Shown here: positions 10,695 to 22,700 of the stretch, one piece after another
Layout of the letters: every line of letters begins with the position of its first letter
How positions within the stretch are numbered: the stretch's first letter is position 1
Assembly: GCA_015680685.1 (NCBI GenBank)
Contig: MNCI01002962.1
Span: 51,010 to 115,009, forward strand
Origin: Gnetum montanum
Taxonomy: Eukaryota > Streptophyta > Gnetopsida > Gnetales > Gnetaceae
DNA length: 64,000 nt
Reading direction: 5' to 3'
Program-made: the position numbers and the translations under genes
Notes under the pieces: model-generated
What the model was told of the DNA's origin: nothing
Database searches by the model: none
What the model saw: only the letters and a program-made list of their open reading frames with translations

Positions 10695-10766
10695 CTTTGA
10701 ATTATCGTAGAATTTGGTGAGTCGCGGTTTGCCCTGTGTATTTAACACAACCACCGCCCGAATCAT
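10695..10766 (-). CDS. First exon of AP-3 complex sigma subunit (partial gene or exon fragment)
   Basis: Minus strand: ATG at 10766, 24 codons without a stop, reading MIRAVVV then NTQGKPRLTKFYD and NSK, then a GT donor (AAG|GTACCT) at 10694. The run GKPRLTKFY after a hydrophobic start is the N-terminus of clathrin-adaptor small chains. MIRAV...NTQGKPRL is specific to the plant AP-3 sigma chain; AP-1 and AP-2 sigma differ at these positions. AP-3 sorts cargo from the Golgi or endosomes to the vacuole. Sequence upstream (10770-10880) is less AT-rich than its surroundings, as expected for a 5' UTR or promoter. The rest of the gene was not found. Plant sigma chains are about 160 residues, so this is either exon 1 before a very long intron or a stranded fragment. 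Confidence 0.65.
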
Positions 10767-10889
10767 TTCGATGATTCCTCGCAAAATCGAATCAAAACCT
10801 GGAGCCACTCTGTTTCGTTTGTTTGTCTGGCTGATGTGATTTGTCCAGAAGCAGAGGGAGAGATTGTCTTCGGTTTTTACGACTAAACC

Positions 10890-10991
10890 AGCTTAAAATA
10901 ACATCACTATTTGCATTCTAAATAATAGATACTAGTAAACAGCCTAAAATAACATCACTATTTGCATTCTAAATAATAGATACTAGTAAAC
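10890..10991. repeat. 51-bp tandem duplication
   Basis: Units 10890-10940 and 10941-10991 are identical except for one T/C difference, so the duplication is young. It lies just upstream of the AP-3 sigma exon and overlaps the candidate Helitron terminus at 10983. Confidence 0.9.
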
Positions 10992-11199
10992 ATAAATTTG
11001 TAGAAATAAAAGTTTATATATTTCATATACGTTGATGAAGGAATACATTGCACAATTATTGCAACAAATATTACCGAGTTTCAGAATAGAATTGAGCAAA
11101 AAACAAAATACAATGATAAGTGTGAAATCAATATGTCTAATTCTCTAATTAGGCAAAACAAACTTCCTATGCCATTTTACTATGAAGATGTTTAGTATC

Positions 11200-12720
11200 T
11201 GAAATCTTTTTGTATCTCTATATAGAGAAAGGAGGATGAATCTTCAGAGAATCAATGGTCTTAACTCTAAATAATGTAACAAACATTAAACCCATAACTT
11301 CTCTTGAATCAATGTCAATAGTAGCTTTATCTAGTGTCATTCCTTGAGATTTATGAATAGTCATGGCCCATGTCAACTGTAATGGTAACTAACGTGATGC
11401 TCCTTAGACCACAGGTATAATTGGCACATGATGAGGATTACCATTATCAAAGAGACATCTAATGTAGGAGTCAAAATCAACAACATACAATGGTAATGCA
11501 GGTGGTTGTTTACCTAGACGATACATAATACTATAAATCATGTCAAGTGCATCATTCACCAATCTTGCTTTAGGCGAAAGGTTAACTGTGAGTGTAACTC
11601 TTGCACCTTTACATATAAGCAGTGATCACTCAATATCATCATTGTCATCATCTAAGATTCTAAATCGATAAGGATCTTTATCTGCTACACACACAACAAT
11701 GGGTCTCTACATTGTTTGCAACATCTTTTTATTGTGTGATTGAACTTTATCCTTTGTATCATATAAGTGCATTGATTCTTCAAAATCATCTAATTCACTC
11801 AAAGTGGATGAAAGATTCATTTGAGTAGCCAAGAAATTATAATCTTCATCATGGCTTTTTCCTTCTCAAATATGCATCAATACTTCCCTAAATCTTTTTT
11901 GCTGAGGATTAGTTCTAGATTGACGATAAAATGCATCTAAAACAACCAAGGCATGAAATGATTGCCAAACCCCTATAATATATGGATTCCTAGATGCATA
12001 AGGGACAACATTGAGCAAAGGAGAAAGCCAAACCAAATCACTTATCAATATAATTGATCTTCCTTCAAAAACTTCATTGTGATGCTCTAAAAATTTCTCT
12101 TAGTCGTCTATTAATGCTTTGTAATAATCTTCCACCCACAAAACTCATTTTATCAATTATTATATATTTTACTTGTGATAGTCAATATTGTATATTTATC
12201 TTTGCATAGGAAGAGAGTTCTTTCCAGGCACCTATTGTAATGTTCAAACTAAAATGAATGGTTGCTACATTAATGTTAAATGTCGCAGCTCCTATGTGTG
12301 CCATAACAAGTAAAGCATTATATTCCATGAAAGCATTACGAAGCGCAGCATTACAAAGCGCACCTATGAGAAATGACTTTTCTATACTAGCTCTTAGATA
12401 ATCATTTGTAAAGGGGAAATAACCTCATTCGTTGACTGTGAAAACATCATGTGCCCTACAATTTTATTATAACATTTCTTTTGCTTTACACCTAGCTTAT
12501 CAGAATCGTAGACACTATAATCACAATCAATAACAATCATGGAGCAAGATGATTTATTATTAGTAATAAAACCTGTAGTGAACTTTGCAACATCCTCTCG
12601 TGAATATTGTAATGTCTAATCATGCATTCTATTAACATCCCATAGGCCAAGCATCTCCAATTTTGTTCTCTGAAAATGGCCTATTGATAAGAGATGACGA
12701 TTCAAGATTTCAAAATCATA
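11200..12720 (-). pseudogene. Helitron PIF1-like helicase (broken)
   Basis: On the minus strand the helicase motifs occur in the correct order. SIEKSFLIGALCN (about 12345-12400) is a decayed Walker A region. YIIIDKMSF (about 12140-12170) is the Walker B block, with Glu lost. RSIILISDLVWLSPL (about 12010-12065) corresponds to GDFxQLPPV. AFYRQS lies near 11930, and TWAMTIHKSQGMTLD (about 11335-11374) is motif VI, nearly intact. PIF1-family helicases unwind DNA during Helitron rolling-circle transposition. Stops, frame changes and loss of the GK of Walker A make this inactive. Confidence 0.85.
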
Positions 12721-13527
12721 TTCCTCATGATCCTGCACCTAGGGAGTTACATCTACAAATTATCTTTCTTCCTCCAAAGCTCATTGAAATTCTTTTTCAA
12801 TATTAATCTCTGATGTTACATATAGATGTTGAATGGACAACCACTTCATTTCAATCTCCTCATCATTACAACCAAGATCTCACTTCACATCTCTAAATGA
12901 ATAATGCAACAATGACATAGCTCAACAATATTCAATCAATTTTTGTTCCTCTTGCTTCAGTGGGATGAAAAACTTGGAATAATATCTAACAATATCATTT
13001 GGCTATGAGTAACCCAGATTCCAATTTAGATTGTTCTTATTCTTCATGTTGCAATTGTACTCTTTAAAAGCCTACAATAATGATACACCCTCCATCGAAA
13101 GCGAACACTTCTGATACATAGTAATAAGAGTTGTGTAGTTTTTAGCTTCATCGGTTTCATCTGAATTAATTTGAACTTTTTTGTACACCTCTCAAGAAAC
13201 ATTGAGTGTGCGGAAAACATGACTGCAGTTTACCAAAAGAAGCTCATACAATATGTGACAGACCTCCATAGCACCAATGTTTATATCTGTAGTAGCATCC
13301 ATCATGAGGCTTCTATAAACTAATAAAGCATCTTCATGAGGATCCCTTAACTCAAAAATTTGTAGCAACATGTCATGAAAAGATTGTGATTTCTTCTCTG
13401 TTTTAGTTGCATATTTTGTGATATATTTTATGACAACATATCATGACATAACTAGTTGGAAATTTGTATTTTCCCTCCATGTTTGAAGCATCATTTTGTT
13501 ATGAACACTAAGCCTCAAATCGTTTCT

Positions 13528-13899
13528 TTAAGGAACATAAGTAATCTCATTATTATTTTCTGGATCTTTTTGAAGAGTGGATTCTAAAGATAATGACCAA
13601 GGAATATTGTACCTAGAATTGAAAGATATGGAGGTTGAATATCTATATAATTTTTTTCCAAGATAAATTAAAGTATACTTGCTACTAAAAATGAATGCAA
13701 TGGTGAGAAAATAGTAAGGAAATAACAATTTGATTAGAAAGTGGTACTTGCAAACTTCTCTACCATTACATTTTTGTAAGCATGCATTGGGTTTGCAAAC
13801 AATATGTCTTTGGATAGCATTAAGCAAATTAGTATAATCAGTTTCCAAATCCATACATTGTAGTTGTTTAGTAGTCAACTCACATGGATGACGTAGCAT
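13528..13899 (-). pseudogene. Helitron central region with Cys/His block
   Basis: A 123-codon open frame. LLNAIQRHIVCKPNACLQK and GREVCKYHF match the conserved Helitron stretch of the form QxHxxCxxxYCxR...CRFxFP that lies between the Rep-like region and the helicase. The C-terminal half is hydrophobic and does not match, suggesting a frameshift near 13760. It lies between the Rep-like region (14170-14999) and the helicase (11200-12720), as in known Helitron proteins. Confidence 0.7.
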
Positions 13900-14105
13900 A
13901 TTTACACATAAAGCCTAAGTGAGAAGATAAATTGAAAGATATAACAATAGAGAAATTAATATATGTGTATTTTAAGCAATATCAATAAAAAAACTTTGTG
14001 TAAAGAACGTAAAAGATAAATGAGAACTTACATTATTTGGATGTCCATTAATTGTAAATCTTGGATTTCATGCATTTATAATTAAATCAAAAAATTCTTT
14101 TGTCC

Positions 14106-14195
14106 TACACATGATGTGAGGATCATTATGGTCAAGTTCATCTACCTTTNTTACACATGATGTGAGGATCATTATGGTCAAGTTCATCTACCTTT
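14106..14195. other. Single-N joint with 44-bp exact duplication
   Basis: 14106-14149 is repeated exactly at 14152-14195 around an N at 14150. This is the signature of two contigs whose overlap was not merged. Removing one copy would shorten the Helitron region. Confidence 0.85.
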
Positions 14196-14999
14196 GAAGC
14201 ACCTTGTATCCATAGGAAACCATGCACGTATGGAGATCTGTGATGTTGCCACTCATATTATGTCTAATAGTCAACATGAAATTTATTTATCAAAATTGTT
14301 TTAAGAAAGACAATGCGATGATGATGCATGAACTTTGCAACTATATGTGGATTTTTTATGATATTACTCTACCTCCAAAGTTTGAGTTCTAATGAGTTCT
14401 TAGGTGGATCTTCTTCCACTAAATTATGCAACTTAGGCCAATAGAAATCTGCTGCACTCAAAGTAAAAAAAAAAAATAGTAGGTATTCCCAATTGATTCA
14501 CCATGTCAATTAGCTTTGCTTTACATTTTTCCAATAAGATAGTGTACCATGAATGCAGGTATCACATCGCATCAAATTGTTAACACTGACATGTGATGGA
14601 GCATTATGTAATTATTCCCGTAGTTCCTTAATAGTTATGGATACATCAACAATATTTTTTAAAAAAAAAATACAACAGTGGATTCCATTGCCCATCTCCT
14701 TCTAATAACATTATAGATATAATAATTGAAAATAAGTCACACATCATTGCTTCAATGTTATAAAAAACATTATGAATAATGAAAATAACAAACAAATGAA
14801 GAATCAATATTTACTTGAAATGCTTGTGGTGTCCAAATCTATCATCTTTATAGTGAATAAGATGTTTTTCATATTTATGTAGTTTGACATCTTTAGCTCT
14901 TCGTTCAAGAAAATTGTATTTTCCTTCAGGAAAAAGAGTTGGAAATGCCATTGTAAACAACTCCATCATGTTAAACTCATTAATAGGAGAATCAAACAT
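14170..14999 (-). pseudogene. Helitron_like_N and Rep-like region (broken)
   Basis: The open frame 14811-14999 reads EFNMMELFTMAFPTLFPEGK then YEKHLIHYKDDRFGHHKHF. This matches the Helitron N-terminal block AFPTLFPxGxGDF...YxxHLxxYxDxRFxxHPxF. Further down, HRSPYVHGFLWIQGASKVDE (about 14172-14230) matches the (R)GxxHxHxFLWxxGAP block before the helicase. The two-tyrosine catalytic motif of the Rep nuclease was not seen. Interrupted by stops and by an assembly joint. Confidence 0.75.
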
Positions 15000-15076
15000 G
15001 GAAGGCCACTAAGCAACATCTGAATTCTGTAATGATGGATTATGCATCCATGCTTTTATCCAATCAATTTTCTTTC

Positions 15077-15586
15077 TTACAATTCCAGGTGCTGCGCAAC
15101 TGATGATGTATGACCGATAATGTTTTCTTCATCTGTTTGAAGCAAAGGACCTTCAAATTGTAATTTCATTTCTTCATCATTTTCTGACAATGAAATATAA
15201 GGAATGCTATGGAAGATGTTAACATCATTGATATCAGCAACATCGTCTAATGCATGCATATCGATCTTGACATCATGATAGTACGAATCATTTCCCTTCT
15301 TAAAAATTAAGGCTTCATAAACCCATATCTTGTTAACAATGAAATTATACTCAGTGCCCATTTGATTTGCTCTTTTCAATATCAAGAAAGGGATATCTTT
15401 AATTCTAAGAGGAAGTCTCTTAGTAATCTGTGTGACATCCTGAGAAAAGCTAATTATGTAACCTTTATATTTAAATTGTCCACCAATTGCATGTGTAACT
15501 TGTAATATGGGATTGATTTTTGGTATTAACATTTCTTCAACCTCAGTTAAATAGGCTAGGACAGGTGGTTTGATTCCTAGATCCAT
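15077..15586 (-). pseudogene. Helitron N-terminal DUF6570-like domain
   Basis: A 169-codon open frame, the longest in the Helitron. PPVLAYLTEVEEMLIPKINP, then GGQFKYKGYIISFSQDV and TKRLPLRIKDIPFLI, match the DUF6570 pattern found N-terminal to Helitron_like_N in plant Helitrons (LTxvExxLIxxxxP...GGQxxxKGHVinfxQdv...LPr). The upstream minus-strand stretch (15577-15768) continues it with a frame change. Its 5' end falls within the duplicated 532-bp unit. Confidence 0.75.
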
Positions 15587-16542
15587 GTTATTTTCAACAA
15601 AAAATCATTTGATCTCACAACCAAAATTGTCAATAATATTTTGTTTCTTTCAATTAATGCACCTATTACATGTGGGTCCTCTACTTCTGGTTGAATCCAA
15701 TAATATGCCAAGAAACATTTTGTTGCATACATTGCAAGAATGTGCACTTGCAAAACTTTTAATTGCAATATTAAAATTCTATATTACATGGGCAATTTTT
15801 GTAAATGTCTTTTGCAAGTTTGAAAAAAAAATGAATAGGTTCTAAAGAAGGCATTTTCACTATTAGTACATTGGCAACATTTGTAGCTTCATTCGTTTGA
15901 TAAAATGAATTTTCCTCATGTTGACGTTGCCCTATTTGACACTGACTCTCACTATACTATGCATGTTTTTGATCTTGTTGCAATTGTTCTTCTTCTACGT
16001 GTGTGAACTATCCACCAACTGCATGTGTAACTTGTAATATGGGATTGATTTTTGTAATTTACATATCTTCAACCTTAGTTAAACAAGCTAGGACAAGTGG
16101 TTGGATTCTTGGATCTATGTTATTTTCAACAGAAAATCATTTGATCTCACAACCAAAACTATCAAGAATATTTTGTTTCTTTTTATTAATGCACCTATTG
16201 CATGTGGGTTCTCTACTTATAGTTGAATCCAATAATATGCTAAGAAATATTTCGTTGCATACATTGCAAAAATGTGCATTTGCAAAACTTTTAATTGCAG
16301 TATTAAAAATTTTATATTACATGAGCAATTTCTGTAAATATCTTTTGCAAGTTTAAAAAAGAATGAACAAGTTCTAAAGAAGTCATTTCCATTGTTGGTA
16401 CATTAGCAACATCTATAGCTTCATTTGTTTGATGAAATGAATTTTCCTCATGTTGACGTTGCGTTGTTTGGTGCTCACTCTCACTATACTGTGTCTGTTC
16501 TTGATCTTATTGCAATTGTTCTTCTTCTATGTGTGTGATTTC
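15479..16542. repeat. 532-bp tandem duplication inside the Helitron
   Basis: 15479-16010 and 16011-16542 align end to end with a constant offset of 532 and many scattered substitutions. The lower copy is joined to the longer open frame; the upper copy carries more stops. It duplicates the start of the DUF6570-like region and the sequence upstream of it. Confidence 0.85.
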
Positions 16543-18169
16543 TAGCATGGATGTTGCTTGAATAAGAAGTGCAAACACATTTTTAATGTCCTTCAAAATG
16601 TTAGGAAATGTGAATAAAATATTCAATAACAATATATACTAACATGAATATGGGTAGACAATAATATCCTACATTTCTTGTCGATTATTTGTATTATTGT
16701 TATTAATAATGTGGATCATTGCCGAGGATGAATTTCCAAGTGTTAAGGGAGTATTCGAAGTCTAAAGAAATATTTGCAATGTAACTATGTAAATAACATG
16801 ATTAGATTTGTGTACGTAAAATATTTGTTTTAATACATTAAAAAATGCATAAATAAATTTGTTATCATACTTCTGAATCTCATAAATAAATTTGTTGTTC
16901 TCGCTTGCGTTGTTTTTCTTCTTGTAGCTAAAATCATTTTCTCTCCTCTGCACTCATCGATTTTAGAGTTATAGTTTCTAGGATCCATAGTCATCCTCTA
17001 TCTTAGCCACATCCATATCCATGCCCACTACCACGACCTCCATGAATTGCATTATTTGTTGTAACAAATGGTTGCTGTAGCTAATCTTGAAGAGAGTGTT
17101 CTACACCTTCCCTATTGGCACTAATAATAGCAAGATACATGTTTCTGAAAATGCATAAATTCAAATATTCCACCTCATCATCCTTAAACATGATACTTAA
17201 ATATAAAAGGGATGTTGTGCAAAACTATGCAACCATATTATTATATTTTATTAACTAATGGTGAATAGTGCTATACCTAAAAGAATTAATAAAATAGACC
17301 CATAGGAACATTGCAACTTGATTGTTTTGCCCTTTTTTGGCACTTTTTCCTAGAAAATACAAATATGAGTGCAACTGGTAATATTAAAGGAAAAAGTCAT
17401 TGTAGCATTGTTATATCAAACCCTTTCTTAATAATGACAATTTTGATTGAATTTACAAATTTTTCATGGCACTTTAAAACTATCATTTTTTGTTTTCGTT
17501 CCTTGGACCAGGTTAAGGTATAATTATAATTGTTGTTAAAAAATCCATTTGAATTGAAATATTTGAAAAAGACATAGTGAGATTTGAATGTCTTTTCTTT
17601 TCAAACAAACATGAAAAATTCAAGTGCTTCATGGAAAAAATAGTTTGCTTATGTAATATAAATTAATTTGAATTCAAATGAAATATGATGAAAAGAATTG
17701 AAGGAAAGCAACACTAAAGATGACACAAATCAAGGTACTATTGTTGTTGTTGCATGGTCAGTTATGTTGTGTAATTACCATAATCACTGTTCATCAAGAT
17801 GGTATATAGAATCTATAGTAGGGTGTTGTGTCCATCATTGTGTAGTTGCCGTTGCTATTGCTGTCATCGATTTGTAGAGTTACTTTTCACACCGTGCTTG
17901 ATTAGGATAATGGTTGCAATTGAAGGAGGTGTTGCATCTTCGTGAAACAAAAAATCAACACATTGGAAGTTTATATAGGTCAACATTATAGACAGGTTTG
18001 AAACCAAAATAGAAATTTCTTAGGATTTCATGAACTGCAATTATCAATTTAGCGAAAACAAAATCTGAATTTCCAAAGTAAAATTGGAAGTTTCTGATAG
18101 CTTATTAAATGAAAAATGGTAGTTGAGTAGCTACAATAAAAGGAAATTAAAAATTTTCAATGGCTTTGT

Positions 18170-18425
18170 GAATTTTCCAAAATTTTCAATGGCTTTCTAA
18201 ATTTTTCGAAATTTCGAATGGTTTTCTGAATGGATTGAAATTAGAAATAGAAACAAAATCAAAAATGTCCTAAAATGAAAATAGAATTTTCCGAAACAAA
18301 ATCAGAAATTTTTGAAATGAAAATTAGAATTTTCCGAAACAAAAATAGAAATTTCCAAAACGAAATCAGAAATTTCCGAAACAAAATCATAAATTTCCCC
18401 AAATGAAAATAGAATTTTCTGAAGC
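18170..18425. repeat. Degenerate minisatellite (GAAAC/T-AAAATC-AGAAATTTCC type)
   Basis: About ten imperfect units of roughly 20-30 bp built on AAATTTCCGAAACAAAATCAG, with both AAATTTTC and GAAATTTC variants. No coding signal. Confidence 0.65.
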
Positions 18426-19281
18426 CTATATGTTGCACAATGCGATTATTATTCCCGCATAAAAAAAATCAATGTAAAGCATATTCGAGGTTAGTGCTGT
18501 CATGTGACTACGTCAGGCTTTGACATGGCAGTGTTCCTATTTCATTTAAAAATAGATAAAATAGATAATAGATAATATTATGATGTTGACAAACTTCAGC
18601 CCTCACTCACCCACCATCGCACTAGACTTGTTGGCCTCTCCACCAAAAAAAACACCTAACAATATTTTAAAAAGTTCCGTGGGTTGTTAGTGGACACCAA
18701 AATAATAATAATAGCAAAAAAACAATTGAAAGTACATCACATGGTCTAGTACAAAGCATAAAAAATAACATGAAAAGAAATAATTTTTTAATTTTAGGGT
18801 ATCTACCCAAGATTATAGCTTTACCATTGATGCTTAAAAAAAATTAAAAAAGAAAAATTAATTAGTCTCAATGTTAACAACATTTTAAGGTATTAATGTT
18901 TTGAAAAAATCAAACAAAAAAAAATCAATTAGTCTCAAGCTTAACAACATTTCAAGGTGACATCATTTAACTTTTGATGCTTTCATTGAATTCCTAATTG
19001 TTTCTGTCTTTAATTTTTCTTTTTTATCAACAGAAAGTCATTAATAGGAAGTGAAAACCCATTTGGGTATTTCTAAATAAGGACAAAGTTTGATCCTTTT
19101 CTTTTTCTACCCTAGAGGAGAGGTTTTTCAAGATTGGTTGTAAGGATGAAAATCTAATAAAGGCATCTCCAAAACTGTTGGGTCTTTCCTTTTTGTTGTT
19201 TTGGAGTTCTCTTTATACCTTTCCTCTGCTTTTGCACTTTGAATTTTTATTTTTAATACATTAATTTTTTGGGGCTTGACA

Positions 19282-19338
19282 GCCACCCCCCACCCCCTCC
19301 TCGCCTCACCCACCCCCCCACACCCACACACACACAAA
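19282..19338. repeat. C-rich and CA simple repeat
   Basis: Runs of C broken by A or T, then (CA)n. The apparent glycine-rich minus frame here is low complexity, not a gene. Confidence 0.8.
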
Positions 19339-19349
19339 GATCTTAAAAA

Positions 19350-20410
19350 CATTTACATTATTTTTAATATATGATTTTGAGCTTAAAATAGAAAAAGAAT
19401 TTGATGTAGCAATAGAAAGCTTTAGTGAAATACTAACTTTTATAAGAGTGGAAGGTCCAATAGTATATGCTAGCACATATTGTCCATCATAATGGACCTT
19501 ATGTTGAGACTCTTTGGCATTTGCTATAGTTCTCTTATGAAAAAAAGATTTAATCTTTGGGTAGACAATAATCTTTTTATACAAGGAAAAATTTTCCTTA
19601 TGTACTATTTGTAGGGAATGATCAATAGTTCTTATAGTAAAAGTAAAAGCATTCATAAAAGTTTCGTTCTTCTTTGGTTTCTTTATTGTCATTTGATCAT
19701 TCTTATCATCGATATTAAGTTAATTTTCCATCTATTTAGCTTCATACAGTATTTTTCCATATTCAATTTCTACATGTTTTTCTTTTACTTAATATTTTTT
19801 TCTTAAGTAGAAAAGGACAAACATTAAATAAATGTCTTTCATGATGATAAAAATTGCAAGAATTAGAAAGATTATAATATGTAATTGGTTGAATGTAAGT
19901 CTTTCTACGTACCAATTCATTTTTATGGTTAAGAATACTAATTTCAATACAAAAAACATCTACCAAAAACCAAATGGTGTAGAAATATATTTTATATGCT
20001 TAATGGGACTGAGAAGATTAATAATTTTCTGCTCAACTTTATGAAAAATCAATAGAAGAGTAAATAGCTTAATAAAACATGTAACTATAAAATAGTCCTA
20101 AGTAGAAAAAACAAAAATAATATTTGTCATGAATAACTTGAATATCTTGTTTTTGCATCACATCATTTAACTATGAAGCAAAACTTTGATTATAAGGCAA
20201 ATAATTCAAAATTAGAATGAACACATACTGTGATGTAAGATCAGCCACTAGGGACTTACGCACATCATTAGAGGGAACAAAATTAAGTATCTTTACATAA
20301 ACATCACTAGAAGAAAGAGTCATGAATTTTTGCTTATAAATTTTCAAAATTAACAAATTTTTTTACATCAATAGAAGAAGTAGAAATTTTAGCATCAATT
20401 AAAGAATTAT
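19350..20410 (-). pseudogene. Possible DUF4283/CCHC LINE ORF1 remnant
   Basis: Minus-strand frames shifted against each other. The stretch at about 19830-19915 reads RKTYIQPITYYNLSNSC followed by NFYHHERHLFNVCPF. This has the shape of the end of plant DUF4283 proteins (basic-hydrophobic strand, then Y-E-N-L-P...C, and a CxxCxxxGHxxxxC knuckle), with one Cys replaced. Such proteins are ORF1 or gag-like partners of plant LINEs. No RT follows. Weak but specific enough to record. Confidence 0.4.
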
Positions 20411-20559
20411 AAAGTAATTTAGAATCCTCCATAAGAAAATTCTAGAGAGATCAAATCTAGTGGAGATAAATCAAAGAGAAAAACATCAACAATGACAACA
20501 CAACATATATGTCCTAGGTATACAAATAGTTAATTTCTAATACTTCATTATGATTATTA

Positions 20560-20600
20560 ACCTTTATCATCATCATCCTAGCCTTATCCAGACTATATGA
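20560..20600 (-). repeat. Possible RTE-LINE 3' tail
   Basis: On the minus strand AAGGCTAGGATGATGATGAT matches the end of the RTE LINE at 45833-45865 (AAGGCTAGGATAATGATGAT). Only the terminal ~30 bp are recognisable here. Confidence 0.35.
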
Positions 20601-20779
20601 AATTCTTAAAATAAAAAGAAAATATAATTATATATATAAATATAGGATCTACATTTAAAATAAAAAGAATGTATATTGGTCAAAATATGAGGGACGAGGT
20701 GAGAGCAAGATAGCTCAAGTCAGAATTTTCTACAAAAGTAGGAGTCGGATATGATGATGTAATATGGTGAGGATTAGCA

Positions 20780-21523
20780 TGTAGCATCAAAAACTTTACA
20801 AAAATCAATGTAATAATCTTAGACATTCTTGTCTCCTTGTCTCATTACTTAAGCTTTTGAATTATTTCTTGTCTATGTTAGAACTTATCAAACTTTTTTC
20901 TATCATATATTACATTAGAGATCAATCTTTGTTGGGTGCGTCATGATTTACCACATGAGCATGGTTTTCTTTCTCACATTAAATTTGTGTTATACCCTCC
21001 AATCTGGTCTTAGCATATGACAATCTTTGTTTCTCATGAACATCTTTAGGTTCAAAATACTTGTTAATAGTCTTGAGTCAAGAAAAAACAAATCAATGTC
21101 TTATATCCCATTGAAAGCTTTGACTTCAACATGTGGCATTCTTGTAGTATAACAGTGATTCTCATTTCCTCATCAATTTACCCTTGTTACCTTGAATTAG
21201 GCCCAATATTCCTCCCTTTAAAATTCTTGATCCTTAAGGCTAATCCATAGCTCTTGAAGAGTGATGGTCTTTCTCTTCTTTATTTCTTTTCTCATCTTCT
21301 AGATCGTTAGGGATGCCATCTTCTAAACTTGCCATAGAATGAAACCATATGATGAAGAAACCCTTGAATTTACATCTTGCCTAGAAATTTTTTGGTGATG
21401 AAAGCTTCACTTTCTTATCTTCTTCTAGCTTCTCAGGCTTATCAAAAATCAATTAAAAAGGCTCCTTTCATCTCTTCTATGTCCTTAACAAGAGATTAAA
21501 GTGTCTTCTTCTTAGGGGGCCAT
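20780..21523 (-). pseudogene. Gag of gypsy element M2
   Basis: Minus-strand gag start. An ATG at 21523 precedes a broken frame (second frame PKKKTL, SLVKDIEEMKG), then HVEVKAFNGI, MLRPDWRV and HKFNVRKK blocks near 20850-21110. The order and wording match the gag at 41440-42189 of M1, so the two elements are one family. Both correspond to Ty3/gypsy capsid of the plant chromovirus-like type, but with too many stops for a firm sub-family call. The 5' LTR and a PBS-like site lie just upstream. Confidence 0.6.
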
Positions 21524-21907
21524 GATGAAATTTAAAACAAAATCATACTACTTACAAGCATATGATAAAAATCCACAAAGAAATTAGAATACTTGCAACC
21601 AAGAATTAAGTATCCACAAAATTTACAAAGCATCTAAAACAAAATAGAGTAGTTCTAGAACAACATTAGATAAACCCTAGCTCAACTAAGCTAATGCATA
21701 TCACAAATGGTTGAAATCATAAATACCCACAATAATTAACATTACATATAGGCCAAAGAAGACTTTTATTTCCTGAATATGAGTAAAAAGATAAAACCCA
21801 TTTGAATTTCTACATAGAGGAAGAAAAATGAAATATCAATTATCCAACTCAAGGATTGAAGTGAGAAAGTTGCATTGTAATGACTGAATTACTCTATGAA
21901 CCAAATG

Positions 21908-21921
21908 CTCTAATATTAATA
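21908..21921 (-). promoter_or_regulatory. PBS-like site of M2
   Basis: Minus strand TTAATATTAGAGC is two to three transitions from TTGGTATCAGAGC (tRNA-Met type) and lies directly after the LTR at 21922. Confidence 0.5.
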
Positions 21922-22700
21922 TGATAAAGACCCTAACTTAAAATACCTCAATTGGCTTTCAAACTCTTCAATTATGAGTCCAAAGATATAAGATGGAATA
22001 AGAAAAGAAATAATTCTTTATTCCTACCAAAATCAAAGTACAATGTTGAAAACAATACACAATAAAGATGTATAAAAAGATCTAAGATAATTAATTACTT
22101 CCCAATCCTCAAGAACTTAATGGCTGGATGTAAGCACATAATATAATTAAATCCACAAGGAAGAGTCTCTCTCACTCCTCTAAAGTTCTCTCAACTCTTC
22201 CATACAACCAAATAGTGGGACATCAACCTTAGAGACATTTACAAGCTTTTATCATCTTTGAGTAGCCATTCATCTTCCTCAAATTATGCACTTTTTTCCA
22301 AAAAAATCAACTTTCTAGGGACTTCAAGTAACTGCATCTTGCAGGTCCTCACATTGACCAAGCTACAACTAGGTTGTAACTTACACCTTGTCACACTTAT
22401 AAAACCCATAGAATTTTGGCCACTATTTCTTGTTAGATTATGACTTGTAACTTCGAACTATGGCTTACTATAACTCACAGTAGCTTGCAACTCCCTAACC
22501 AAGCCTAAAAATTACAAATTCCATCAAAAGACACAAGCTGTAGCTAATTACGACCTATAGTGGGCTCATAGTTACTTGCTTGACATAGGAAAAATACTTA
22601 AATCACTTCAAAAAGACATTCAAACACAACTACAAAACTCCTACGACTCTTAAATACTTGAAGGATATAAAATTCATCCAAGAATGGGTTGATGTTCTCA
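21922..22700 (-). repeat. LTR of gypsy element M2 (779 bp)
   Basis: Homologous to the M1 LTR at 42569-43323: shared end blocks GGGTTGATG(T/C)TC(A/-) and the CATTCAAAxxACxxCAAAAC block, and the same position relative to gag. It begins on the minus strand at 22700 (TGAGAACATC) exactly where the RT frame of M1 (22701-22793) stops, so M2 inserted into M1. The matching 3' LTR was not found at lower coordinates; the flank predicts a TTGCA duplication there. Confidence 0.6.

Larger units (their letters stand above)
10983..16980 (-). mobile_element. Degenerate Helitron (ends approximate)
   Basis: Minus-strand rolling-circle element. Protein order on the minus strand (high to low coordinates): a charged N-terminal start near 16900-16960, a DUF6570-like block (15077-15586), Helitron_like_N block (14811-14999), HGFLW-type block near 14200-14225, CxxC/RH block (13528-13899) and a PIF1-type helicase ending near 11200. 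The possible 3' end is CTAG at 10983-10986 followed by T, with an AT-rich hairpin (6-bp arms, 11003-11024) 16 nt inside. That fits the CTRR-T rule, but the hairpin is weak. The 5' TC end was not located. Confidence 0.8.
16981..19349. other. No gene recognised
   Basis: Very AT-rich. Contains the simple repeats at 18170-18425, a pair of ~36-bp direct repeats 67 bp apart (18856-18891 and about 18923-18958), and a C-rich stretch at 19282-19338 running into (CA)n. Confidence 0.6.

Noticed and set aside
18170-18425. Regular short repeats considered as a CRISPR-like array
   Set aside because: Units are imperfect and variable with no distinct spacers, and the context is plant DNA.
19128-19352. Gly/Val-rich start of a minus frame
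   Set aside because: Encoded by the C-rich and CA simple repeat.
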